NCBI GenBank assembly: GCA_015065875.1
Contig: SVPK01000008.1
Coordinates: 1-33,286 of the forward strand
Reading direction: 5' to 3'
DNA length: 33,286 bases
Origin: Oscillospiraceae bacterium
GTDB taxonomy: Bacteria; Bacillota; Clostridia; Oscillospirales; Acutalibacteraceae
Part shown: one piece after another, positions 9,441 to 18,143 of the stretch
Layout of the letters: the number at the start of each line of letters is the position of its first letter
How positions within the stretch are numbered: the stretch's first letter is position 1
Notes under the pieces: model-generated
Seen by the model: only the letters and a program-made list of their open reading frames with translations
Told to the model about the DNA's origin: nothing
Databases searched by the model: none
Program-made: the position numbers and the translations under genes

Positions 9441-10093
9441 TAAAGTATTTTAAAGGTATTTTTATAAAATTCAATGATTCCCTCATCCCGCAAGCGACAA
9501 AGCTCTCTCGATAGCGCGCTGCGATTAACCCCGAGATAGGCGGCAAGCTGCTCGCGGTTTAGCGGAAGCGAAAAGGTTCGGGCGCCGCTTTTGCTAACGT
9601 ATTGGGAGAAAAGGGTTAATAACTTTTCGCGCAGGGAAAGCTTTGAGAGAACCTGGATACGGTCGTTCATATCGAGGGTTCGACGCGCTAGCATAGCAAC
9701 AAAGCGGTGGTATAAAAGATGGCCGATATGGTCATCACAGGCGAGTCTGTCAAAGCCCTCGCAGGAGAGCCACAAAACCTCGCAATCGGTATCGGCAAAA
9801 ACCGAAACAGGAATCTCCCGAACGCCGAGGAAGCATAGCGATTCGCCGAAGGTTCCGCCACCTTCGACCGTTGCCATTATTATGCGGTCGCCGTTAATAT
9901 CATCCATATAAACCTGAACCGTTCCGGAAAGCATAAGACCAAAGCTGGGAAGAGAATCGCCCGCCGAGCGCAAAAGCTCGCCCTTTTTATAAATAGCGGG
10001 TCGCGCCTTTAGCTTTTCGAGCGCGATAGCACATTCATCATCCGAAAAACCCTCAAAAAGCGAGCAAAGCCGAAGCTGCTTATTGGTAACCAT
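9440..10093 (-). CDS. Crp/Fnr family transcriptional regulator
   Basis: cNMP-like N-domain (LLRSAGDSLPSFGLMLSGTVQVYMDD...GGTFGES) and C-terminal HTH (LNREQLAAYLGVNRSALSRELCRLRDEGII). Confidence 0.93.
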   Translation of the reverse strand: MVTNKQLRLCSLFEGFSDDECAIALEKLKARPAIYKKGELLRSAGDSLPSFGLMLSGTVQVYMDDINGDRIIMATVEGGGTFGESLCFLGVREIPVSVFADTDCEVLWLSCEGFDRLACDDHIGHLLYHRFVAMLARRTLDMNDRIQVLSKLSLREKLLTLFSQYVSKSGARTFSLPLNREQLAAYLGVNRSALSRELCRLRDEGIIEFYKNTFKIL

Positions 10094-10172
10094 TCTCTCA
10101 CCCCCATTTTTCATAAAAATAATACCACAGCTTAATAAAATATGCAACAAACGACAAAATTTTTCCGAAATA

Positions 10173-10201
10173 TTTACATTTGAAAATCTGTGTGATATAG
10201 T
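10173..10201 (+). promoter_or_regulatory. putative sigma-A promoter (TTTACA-17-TATAGT)
   Basis: TTTACA 10173-10178, TATAGT 10196-10201, 17-nt spacer. Confidence 0.6.
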
Positions 10202-10255
10202 ATATTTGGTGCAATTCGCGCCAATTAATAAAGTTATCGAAAGATGGAGATTATT

Positions 10256-11998
10256 ATGAGTATTTTTTCGGTATTTACACTCTTTGGAGGACTGGCCTTT
10301 TTCCTATACGGAATGAATGTTATGTCTTCGGGACTTGAGAAGGTTGCGGGCGGAAAGCTCGAGTCAACCCTCCGCAAGATGACGGGTAACCGCTTTTCGG
10401 GACTTGCTCTTGGAGCGGGTATTACCATTGCGATTCAGTCGTCTTCTGCGCTTACCGTTATGTTGGTTGGTCTTGTAAATTCGGGTCTCATGGAACTGGG
10501 ACAAACTGTTGGAGTTATAATGGGTTCCAACATAGGAACAACCTTTACTGCTTGGATTTTGAGCCTTGCAGGTATCGGAAGCGACAATTTCTTTTTAAAT
10601 CTTTTAAAGCCTGTTAATTTTTCGATGATTTTTGCCTTGGTCGGAATACTGCTCGGCAGTATCGCAAAGAGCGACCGCAAAAAAAGCCTCGGCAATATAA
10701 TGATAGGCTTTGCAATACTTATGACAGGTATGACCCTTATGGGCGATGCTATGAAGCCGTTGGCAGATACTCCGCAGTTTGTATCGTTGCTTACCGCCTT
10801 TAAAAACCCATTCGTTTGCGTTTTGATTGGTGCTGCATTTACGGGTATTATCCAGTCCTCTGCCGCATCGGTCGGTATTCTGCAGGCGTTGGCTCTAACC
10901 GGTGGCATAACCTATAATATGGCAATTCCGATTATAATGGGTCAAAATATCGGAACCTGTGTTACCGCTGTTATTTCCAGTATAGGTGTTGGTCGAAACG
11001 CAAAGCGAGTTTCGGTTATCCATCTTTCGTTTAATATTATAGGAACTCTTGTCTGCCTCATTCCGTATCTGCTTATAGATACCTTTATCGGTTTCACATT
11101 TGCCGAAATGCCGATATCTCCCTTTATGATTGCAATCATCCATAGCATATTTAATGTTGCAACAACTCTGCTTCTGCTACCCTTTGCCAAGCAGCTCGTT
11201 AAGCTTGCTTACCGCATAATAAAGGGCGAGGAAGAAAAGGGCGATGATATTAAGTTCGATGACCGACTTATAACCATGCCCTCGCTGGCAATCGCATCTG
11301 CCTTTGATGGAACGGTTGATATGTGTAGAACTGCAGGAGAAGCATTTAAGGTTTCGGCGGGGCTTCTTAAGAGCTTTAACGAGGCCGATGCTCAAAAGGT
11401 TACCGACCTTGAAGACCGAATCGATATCTATGAAGACCGAATCGGAACCTATATGGTAAAGATTTCGCGTGAATCCATTTCGGTTGGCGATTCGCATCAG
11501 GTTGCAAAAATTCTCCATACCATAAACGATTTTGAGCGTTTGGGCGACCATGCCTGTAATTTAATAAAGGTTGGCCGCGAGATAAATGATAAAAAAATCA
11601 TATTCTCCGAAGAAGCACAACGCGAGCTTTCGATTTTGCATGATGCGCTTTTTGAGATTGTTGATATAACAACCGAAGCCTTCTGCAATAATGATTTGGC
11701 GCTTGCCGCCAAGGTTGAGCCGCTTGAGCAGGTTATCGATAAGCTTATTTCCAAAACCAAGAAAAACCATATCGAACGTCTGCGTCAAGGTAACTGCACC
11801 ATTGAGCTCGGCTTTGTTTTGGGCGACCTTATAACCAATTATGAGCGCGTATCCGACCATTGCTCGAATATAGCGGTAGCGATAATCGAAGCGGAGCATG
11901 ATTCCTTCGATACCCATGAATATCTTAAAAACTATAAAAGTTCCGATGAGTATTTTAAAGCCTGCTTTGAGGAATATAAAGAAAAATACGCATTATAA
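10256..11998 (+). CDS. Na/Pi cotransporter family protein with C-terminal PhoU-like domain
   Basis: GLALGAGITIAIQSSSALTVMLVGLVNSG and GAAFTGIIQSSAASVGILQAL duplicated QSSS motifs; PhoU-like helical C-terminus (INDFERLGDHACNL, NYERVSDHCSNIA). Confidence 0.94.
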   Translation: MSIFSVFTLFGGLAFFLYGMNVMSSGLEKVAGGKLESTLRKMTGNRFSGLALGAGITIAIQSSSALTVMLVGLVNSGLMELGQTVGVIMGSNIGTTFTAWILSLAGIGSDNFFLNLLKPVNFSMIFALVGILLGSIAKSDRKKSLGNIMIGFAILMTGMTLMGDAMKPLADTPQFVSLLTAFKNPFVCVLIGAAFTGIIQSSAASVGILQALALTGGITYNMAIPIIMGQNIGTCVTAVISSIGVGRNAKRVSVIHLSFNIIGTLVCLIPYLLIDTFIGFTFAEMPISPFMIAIIHSIFNVATTLLLLPFAKQLVKLAYRIIKGEEEKGDDIKFDDRLITMPSLAIASAFDGTVDMCRTAGEAFKVSAGLLKSFNEADAQKVTDLEDRIDIYEDRIGTYMVKISRESISVGDSHQVAKILHTINDFERLGDHACNLIKVGREINDKKIIFSEEAQRELSILHDALFEIVDITTEAFCNNDLALAAKVEPLEQVIDKLISKTKKNHIERLRQGNCTIELGFVLGDLITNYERVSDHCSNIAVAIIEAEHDSFDTHEYLKNYKSSDEYFKACFEEYKEKYAL

Positions 11999-12005
11999 AA
12001 AATTA

Positions 12006-12030
12006 CCCCCGAGAAATCTCGGGGGTTTAT
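12006..12030 (+). terminator. intrinsic terminator
   Basis: cccccgagaaatctcggggg followed by tttattttg. Confidence 0.88.
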
Positions 12031-12032
12031 TT

Positions 12033-12049
12033 TGTTAACAAATTGTTAA
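12033..12049. promoter_or_regulatory. Pho-box-like direct repeat TGTTAA-N5-TGTTAA (minus strand TTAACA-ATTTG-TTAACA)
   Basis: Two identical hexamers with 11-bp periodicity; a degenerate third TTGTTTTAA follows at about 12053. Confidence 0.5.
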
Positions 12050-12093
12050 GTTTTGTTTTAAATTTGAAAATTAAAATGTTAATGTGAAAGCTT

Positions 12094-12813
12094 TTGCAGG
12101 GAGGGAAGTTGTTGCAAAACGTCTATATTTTTAAACGATATGAGAAAAAATACCGTATAAGCGAGGCGCAGAGGGAAGCCCTGCTTCGCGAAACGGAGGG
12201 GCATCTTATCCCCGATAGCCATGGCAAAAGTCGCCTACATAGCATTTATCTTGATACTGCAGATTATAGACTCATTCGCGAATCGATAACTGCGGGCGCA
12301 TATAAAGAAAAACTGCGGCTTCGCAGCTATGGCCTGCCCGAGGGAAACGATAATGTATTTTTTGAAATCAAGAAAAAGTATAAGGGAATCGTTTATAAAA
12401 GGCGAATACTTTTGCCGCTTGATAGCGCCTATAATTACATAGCGGGCGGCCCGCCGCCCCAAAAAGGGCAGATTATGAACGAGATAGATTATGCTATGAG
12501 GGTTTATGGTTCGCTTTCGCCGAAAATGCAGATTTCCTGCGACCGCGAGGCATATTTTGCGGCCGATGATGGCGATGTTCGCCTAACCTTTGATAGCGAG
12601 TTGCGCTTTTTGCCGAATCCCGAAGGCTTTGGCGGAGAGGGAGAAGAAATCATTCCCGATACCGAGCTGATACTCGAAATTAAAACCGCGGGGGCGGTTC
12701 CTATGTGGCTTTCGGCGGCGCTCTCCAAATGCGAGATTTTTTCGGCCCCCTTTTCAAAATACGGAACGGCATATAAAAAATTAAACTTTCCATATAAAGG
12801 AGAAAAATTATGA
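12094..12813 (+). CDS. VTC-domain (polyphosphate polymerase-like) protein
   Basis: YEKKYRIS, KLRLRSYG, FFEIKKKYKGIVYKRR, LILEIKT, PFSKYGTAYKKL match VTC/CYTH-like tunnel residues; start may be the TTG after ggaggg just downstream. Confidence 0.88.
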   Translation: MQGGKLLQNVYIFKRYEKKYRISEAQREALLRETEGHLIPDSHGKSRLHSIYLDTADYRLIRESITAGAYKEKLRLRSYGLPEGNDNVFFEIKKKYKGIVYKRRILLPLDSAYNYIAGGPPPQKGQIMNEIDYAMRVYGSLSPKMQISCDREAYFAADDGDVRLTFDSELRFLPNPEGFGGEGEEIIPDTELILEIKTAGAVPMWLSAALSKCEIFSAPFSKYGTAYKKLNFPYKGEKL

Positions 12814-13472
12814 ACAAGTTATTTGAATCGATAATAGCGGGCGGCTTTACCCCCGCAACCTATTGCTATTGCCTTTTGGCGGCGCTCCTCTGCGGAATAA
12901 TCGTAGCTCTTGCGGCATCATATAAAACCGATGTAAGCCGTGGCTTTTCGCTAACCCTTATAGTTTTGCCCGTTATAGTTCAAACGGTTATAACCATGGT
13001 AAACGGTAATGTTGGAACAGGCGTTGCCGTTATGGGCGCTTTTTCGCTTGTTCGTTTTCGTTCCGTTCCGGGAAGGGCGCGCGATATTGCGGCTATATTC
13101 CTTTCAATGACCGCAGGTCTTGCCTGTGCGGCGGGATATATTGCTATAGCCCTGCTCTTTACTTTGTTTTTAGCCTTGGTGCTTTTCGCCTTTTCGGCCG
13201 TTCCCGTTGGTGCGCTGCTTGAGATGCGAATAACCGTTCCCGAAACCTTGAATTTTTCGGGTGCCTTTGATGAGGTTTTCAAAAAATATACCAATAGCTA
13301 TAAGCTCATATCGGTTAAAACCTGCAATATGGGAAGCCTTTATAAGCTTAAATATCGTATTTCGATTAAGGATAGGGCGCTCATTCGCGAGTTTATAGAT
13401 GATATCCGTTGCCGAAACGGAAATCTTGAGGTTATGATTTGCGAATCGGCCGAAGGAAGTGAAACCTTATGA
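12810..13472 (+). CDS. DUF4956 domain-containing membrane protein
   Basis: TM-rich with VNGNVGTGVAVMGAFSLVRFRSVPGRARDIAAIFLSMTAGLACAAGY, characteristic of DUF4956; ATGA overlap with the upstream VTC gene. Confidence 0.88.
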   Translation: MNKLFESIIAGGFTPATYCYCLLAALLCGIIVALAASYKTDVSRGFSLTLIVLPVIVQTVITMVNGNVGTGVAVMGAFSLVRFRSVPGRARDIAAIFLSMTAGLACAAGYIAIALLFTLFLALVLFAFSAVPVGALLEMRITVPETLNFSGAFDEVFKKYTNSYKLISVKTCNMGSLYKLKYRISIKDRALIREFIDDIRCRNGNLEVMICESAEGSETL

Positions 13473-15319
13473 TAAAAAGAATCATACCCATAATACTCGT
13501 AGTGCTCCTTCTTTGCTCATGCGGCAAAAAAGGCGAAACCGAAGCCGCTTCGCAAACCGATAGCGGCGAGAGTGGCGCGCTTTCGGCCGCAATCGATAAA
13601 ATGGACCTCGAGTTCACCAAAAATGATATATCAACCTCGCTCGAAGGAGTATCCTCGCAGATAACTCTGTCGAGCAGTGGCGCCTCGATTTCGGGTTCGG
13701 GCGCCGAATGGCGCGATAACCGTTTGCTTATTACGGCGGCGGGAACCTATAAAATCTCGGGCGAAACCGCAGGCTATATCGAGGTTGATGCCGCCGAGCA
13801 GAAGGTATCGCTCGTTCTTTGCGGCGCAAAAATCGAGAATAAAAACGGCCCCGCTTTATATATAAAGGATGCCGATAAGGTCTTTTTAACCCTCTCCGAC
13901 GGAACCGAAAATATCCTTTCGGATGGCGAGAGCTATACCTTCGCGGCCGATGAGTCGGTTGATGGCGCTGTTTTCAGTCGCGCAGATTTTAGTATAAACG
14001 GCGCGGGCGCCCTTCGGGTCTTTGGTAACCAAAAACACGCGATAGTATCAAAGGATGACCTCGTTATCGCGGGCGGAAAGCTGGAGATTACCTCAAAAGG
14101 GGTTGGCATCGAGGGTAAGGATTGCGTTAAAATAACGGCGACAGAAATCAATATCGAGGCGGGGAGCGATGGTATTCGCTCAACCAATACCGAGGATTCC
14201 GCCAAAGGCTTTACCTATATTGCCGATGGTAACCTTTCGATAATCGCGGGCAACGATGGCATTCAGTCTGAAACCGCCTCGATAATAAAGGGCGGGTCAA
14301 TCGATATAATAACCGCCGATGGAAGCGAAAACTCCTCCCAAACCGAATCGGGCGAGTTTAATGAAGAATGGATGCGCCCGCAGGGTGGTCATCCGAGTAT
14401 GGAGCAGCAATCGGAAGAAAAGGTTAATACCGAATCGGCCAAGGGAATTAAATCCTCGCTTGAGGTTTTAATTTCGGGCGGCGAGATATCGCTCGATACC
14501 GCCGATGATTCGGTTCATTCAAACCAAAATATAACCATAAACGGCGGCAGTATTACTATATCGTCGGGCGATGACGGTATGCATGCCGATACCGCCCTTA
14601 AAATATCGGGCGGAAAAATTAATATTCTTAAAAGCTATGAAGGCCTTGAGGCAACCAATATCGACATCTCCGGTGGCGATATATCACTAACCGCATCGGA
14701 TGACGGACTCAATGCGGCAGGCGGAAACGATTCCTCGGCTATGGGAGGTCGACCGGGCGAGGGTCAGTTTTCGGGCGAAAGCGGCTCGATTCTTATATCG
14801 GGCGGACGACTGCTTGTTAATGCAACGGGCGATGGCGTTGATTCAAACGGTAATATAACCGTAAAGGGCGGCGAAACCTATGTAAGCGGTCCGCAAAATA
14901 GCGGAAACGGTGCGCTCGATTATGCTGCAAGTGCCTCGGTTTCGGGCGGAACCTTTGTTGCAACGGGCGCTTCGGGAATGGCGCAAGGCTTTTCCTCGGC
15001 CGAAAATCAAGGGGCTATAATAATAGGTATATCTTCCACCGTTTCTGGAGGGTTGCCTCTTGAGGTTAAGGATTCGGCAGGAAAAACGGTAGTAAGCTTT
15101 ACCCCGCAAAAATCCTATTCCAGTATTGTGGTTTCCGCGCCCGGAATAAAAGAGGGCGAAACCTATACCTTTTATATCGATGGAGCCGAGGTAGGCTCGA
15201 TTGAAATGACCTCGCTTTTATATGGCTCATCGGGCGGTATGGGCGGAGGTCCCGGCGGGATGGGAGGCTATGGCGGAATGGGTCGGCCCGATGGAATGGG
15301 CGGCCCCGGAATGAGATAA
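13469..15319 (+). CDS. carbohydrate-binding domain-containing (DUF4353-like) beta-helix lipoprotein with Gly/Met-rich C-terminus
   Basis: Lipobox VVLLLCSC; repeated ISGGxIxxxxxDDGxxA-type strands; tail GGMGGGPGGMGGYGGMGRPDGMGGPGMR; ATGA overlap with the DUF4956 gene. Confidence 0.85.
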   Translation: MIKRIIPIILVVLLLCSCGKKGETEAASQTDSGESGALSAAIDKMDLEFTKNDISTSLEGVSSQITLSSSGASISGSGAEWRDNRLLITAAGTYKISGETAGYIEVDAAEQKVSLVLCGAKIENKNGPALYIKDADKVFLTLSDGTENILSDGESYTFAADESVDGAVFSRADFSINGAGALRVFGNQKHAIVSKDDLVIAGGKLEITSKGVGIEGKDCVKITATEINIEAGSDGIRSTNTEDSAKGFTYIADGNLSIIAGNDGIQSETASIIKGGSIDIITADGSENSSQTESGEFNEEWMRPQGGHPSMEQQSEEKVNTESAKGIKSSLEVLISGGEISLDTADDSVHSNQNITINGGSITISSGDDGMHADTALKISGGKINILKSYEGLEATNIDISGGDISLTASDDGLNAAGGNDSSAMGGRPGEGQFSGESGSILISGGRLLVNATGDGVDSNGNITVKGGETYVSGPQNSGNGALDYAASASVSGGTFVATGASGMAQGFSSAENQGAIIIGISSTVSGGLPLEVKDSAGKTVVSFTPQKSYSSIVVSAPGIKEGETYTFYIDGAEVGSIEMTSLLYGSSGGMGGGPGGMGGYGGMGRPDGMGGPGMR

Positions 15320-15374
15320 TTTGGGTTTACAAACCCTAAAAAAAGATTTATTATAATATAAAAAACAAAGGAGA

Positions 15375-16052
15375 ATGGCGATGGAACTCGGAGAAAAAAT
15401 AATAGTTGCCGATGATGAGTCGCGAATAACCTCGTTGGTTGGCGATTTTTTATCGGCGGCAGGATATAAACCTGTTTTGGCATCCGATGGGGCCGAGGCG
15501 CTCGCGGCTTTTTCGGAAAACCGCGATGCAGCCGCCGTTATCCTCGATATAATGATGCCCGAGTTAAACGGGTGGGAGGTTTGCCGCGAGATAAGAAAGC
15601 AATCATCGGTTCCGATAATATTGCTAACCGCGCGTGCCGAGGAGTTTGACCAGCTTATGGGCTTTGAGGCGGGCGCCGATGAATATGTAACCAAGCCGTT
15701 TTCTCCCGCGGTTTTGGTAAAACGGGTTGAGGCGCTTATTCGCCGTTCTAAAACCCGCGAGCAGGATGGCGACCGTGGACTTCGCATCGAGCGAGAAGCC
15801 TTTGTTGCTTATCTTGATGGAAAAGAACTTGAGCTTACCGTTAAGGAGTTTGAGATTTTGAATCATCTTTTTGAAAACAAGGGCAGGGTTTTCTCTCGCG
15901 ACCAGATTTTAGCCGCCGTTTGGGGCTATGATTTCGAGGGCGACCCGCGAACCGTTGATTCCCATGTTGCCAGATTGCGCTTAAAGCTCGGCGATTATGG
16001 AAATATGCATATAAAAACAGTCTATGGACTGGGGTATAAATTTGAGGTGTAG
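15375..16052 (+). CDS. OmpR/PhoB-family response regulator
   Basis: Receiver VADDESRI...AVILDIMMPELNGWEV...LLTARAEEFDQLMGFEAGADEYVTKPFSP; winged-helix C-terminus WGYDFEGDPRTVDSHVARLRLKLG. Confidence 0.95.
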   Translation: MAMELGEKIIVADDESRITSLVGDFLSAAGYKPVLASDGAEALAAFSENRDAAAVILDIMMPELNGWEVCREIRKQSSVPIILLTARAEEFDQLMGFEAGADEYVTKPFSPAVLVKRVEALIRRSKTREQDGDRGLRIEREAFVAYLDGKELELTVKEFEILNHLFENKGRVFSRDQILAAVWGYDFEGDPRTVDSHVARLRLKLGDYGNMHIKTVYGLGYKFEV

Positions 16053-16055
16053 GGA

Positions 16056-17504
16056 TTGAAGGGAAAGCTTTGGGTTCGGATATTCATAAGAATTGCCGCC
16101 ATTTTTGCGGCCTTCGTTATAATTCTAACCTGCTGTAACCGTTGGTTTTTGCCGGGCTTTTTTAAGTCGAGCGAAAAAAAGCTCCTTCGCGAGCAGGCCC
16201 ATGAGATAGCGGCGCTCAACCTTGAAAACCGTAGCGAGGTTGCCGCCCATCTTTCGGGCATAAGCGACCGTTATAATTTCGAGGTTGAGATATTTAATGA
16301 GCGAGGCGAGGTGCTTTTTACCTCATATGGAAGCCAAATAATAGATTTTCATTATAAGGATAACCCCGGGCTTATGATGAACCATAAAAAGCTTGAGGTT
16401 TTAGAATCTGAAACCGAGGCCGATGGAAGCGTTTTTGAAACCGCTCTCGACCGTCATACTCATACCGAATATTTAATATACCGCTCGGATATGGGCGGCG
16501 GTGTATATGCCGAGCTTCGCGTTCAAACGGGATTGCTTGAAAATAGCGCCGATATTGCCGAGCGCTTTATTGGAATAATTGCGCTTTTCTGCCTTGCGGC
16601 GGCGCTTGTTTGGACATATTTTTCAGCCCGCAGGATTTCTCGCCCGATAAGCGAGATGAGCGAAATAACCCGCTCGATGGCCAATCTATCCTTCGATAAA
16701 AAGGTAAATGTTGATTCGAGCGATGAGATAGGTCAGCTTGGCGGCGCGGTTAATGAGCTTTCTGAAAAATTAAGTGCAACACTTATAGACCTTCAAAAAA
16801 GCAATGCCCAACTGCGAAACGAGATTGAGCTTGAGCGAAGCCTTGATTCGATGCGAAGGGGCTTTGTTGCAAATGTATCGCATGAGCTTAAAACCCCGAT
16901 ATCGATAATAAGCGGTTATGCCGAGGGGCTTAAGCTTGATATTAACCCCGAAGCCCGCGAAAAATATTGCGATACAATAATCGATGAGAGCAACCGAATG
17001 AACAAGCTTGTTTTGAGCTTGCTTGAGCTTTCAAAATATGAATCGGGTCAGGTTCCGCTAAAAATCGAAAGCTTCTCGCTCTCCTCCTTGGCGCGCGAGA
17101 TGGCAAAAAAGATATTTAACGATGCTAAAATCGAGCTTATATTACCCGAAGGCGAATATATCGCCTTTGCTGACCCGCTCCAAATTGAGCAGGTTATAAA
17201 AAGCTTGCTCGAAAACGCAAAAAGCCATACCCCCGAGGGCGGATGTGTTGAAGTTAAAATTTTGGATGGCGAGGAATACACCCTCGAAATTCATAATAGC
17301 GGCAGTCATATAGACGAGGAAAAAATGCCCCAAATATGGCAAAGCTTTTTCCGCGGCGAGGAATCGCATAAGCGGGAGGAGAGCCGCTTTGGTCTCGGCC
17401 TTTCGATTGTTAGCGCAATCTGCCGAATGCATGGAAAGGATTGCGGCGTTTATAATACCGAAAGCGGAGTTTGCTTCTGGGTTAATATCGATAAAGTAAA
17501 ATAA
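16056..17504 (+). CDS. HAMP-domain sensor histidine kinase
   Basis: Two TM segments, HAMP, H-box FVANVSHELKTPISIISGYAEGL, N-box and FGLGLSIVSAICRMHG; likely TTG start. Confidence 0.94.
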   Translation: MKGKLWVRIFIRIAAIFAAFVIILTCCNRWFLPGFFKSSEKKLLREQAHEIAALNLENRSEVAAHLSGISDRYNFEVEIFNERGEVLFTSYGSQIIDFHYKDNPGLMMNHKKLEVLESETEADGSVFETALDRHTHTEYLIYRSDMGGGVYAELRVQTGLLENSADIAERFIGIIALFCLAAALVWTYFSARRISRPISEMSEITRSMANLSFDKKVNVDSSDEIGQLGGAVNELSEKLSATLIDLQKSNAQLRNEIELERSLDSMRRGFVANVSHELKTPISIISGYAEGLKLDINPEAREKYCDTIIDESNRMNKLVLSLLELSKYESGQVPLKIESFSLSSLAREMAKKIFNDAKIELILPEGEYIAFADPLQIEQVIKSLLENAKSHTPEGGCVEVKILDGEEYTLEIHNSGSHIDEEKMPQIWQSFFRGEESHKREESRFGLGLSIVSAICRMHGKDCGVYNTESGVCFWVNIDKVK

Positions 17505-17537
17505 AAAAGACCTCTTGCATTGCAAGAGGTCTTTTTA
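17503..17537. terminator. bidirectional intrinsic terminator
   Basis: aaaaaagacctcttgcattgcaagaggtcttttt. Confidence 0.9.
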
Positions 17538-17540
17538 TGT

Positions 17541-18137
17541 TTATTTTTCGTTTTCGCGAAGGGCGCCGAGTGCGCCGCCGGGATGACGCTTAACATATTC
17601 CTGCGGTGTGAGGTTCGATTCTTCCTGAAGCAAAACCGAAAGACACTGCAAAACAAAGGTTTCGGCTAAAATCGAAGCGCGGGGAGCGCGGTTGAGAACT
17701 CCGCCTTCGCGCTCAACTCCTGCAAAAAGGCAAACCTCGCAGAAGTTTCCGAGCCAGGAATCGGCCTTACCGGTAACCGCGATAAGACTGCAACCGTTGT
17801 TGCGTATAGCGGCGGCGGTTGCCTTAAGCTCCTGCGTTTCGCCACTGTTGGAAATGCAGATAACAACATCCCCGGGGCAGAGCTGACCGCATGAGCCGTG
17901 AACGGCTTCGGTTCCGTGCAGATAATAGGTTGGGGTTCCTGTTGAGGAAATGAGCGATGCAATATAATTAGAAACGTGTGAGGGTTTGCCGATACCCGTT
18001 ATATGAAGTCGGCCACCCTTTGCCTTTGAATCAAGAATAAGCTTGGCCGCCGCGCGGAGGCTCTCCTTATCAATATTGTCAACGAACTTATTAAATTCCT
18101 CTTTGCTTATTTGGCAAAAGCTATCGAGATTATTCAT
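17541..18137 (-). CDS. SIS-domain sugar-phosphate isomerase, KdsD/GutQ-like (arabinose-5-phosphate isomerase family) without CBS domains
   Basis: HITGIGKPSHVSNYIASLISSTGTPTYYLHGTEAVHGSCGQLCPGDVVICISNSGETQEL...HPGGALG mirrors the KdsD/KpsF SIS domain. Confidence 0.85.
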   Translation of the reverse strand: MNNLDSFCQISKEEFNKFVDNIDKESLRAAAKLILDSKAKGGRLHITGIGKPSHVSNYIASLISSTGTPTYYLHGTEAVHGSCGQLCPGDVVICISNSGETQELKATAAAIRNNGCSLIAVTGKADSWLGNFCEVCLFAGVEREGGVLNRAPRASILAETFVLQCLSVLLQEESNLTPQEYVKRHPGGALGALRENEK

Positions 18138-18143
18138 AAAAAA

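Noticed and set aside
10206-10224. TTGGTGCAATTCGCGCCAA inverted repeat in the Na/Pi cotransporter leader as a riboswitch
   Set aside because: Only a 7-bp stem with one G-T; too little structure to support an RNA regulator call.
14150-14850. Repetitive DNA resembling tandem repeats or a CRISPR-like array
   Set aside because: Irregular spacing and degenerate; explained by beta-helix protein repeats (ISGG...DDG) in the DUF4353-like lipoprotein.
15227-15787. 186-aa minus-strand ORF across the lipoprotein tail and response regulator
   Set aside because: Ser/Arg-rich shadow ORF created by codon bias opposite the real genes.
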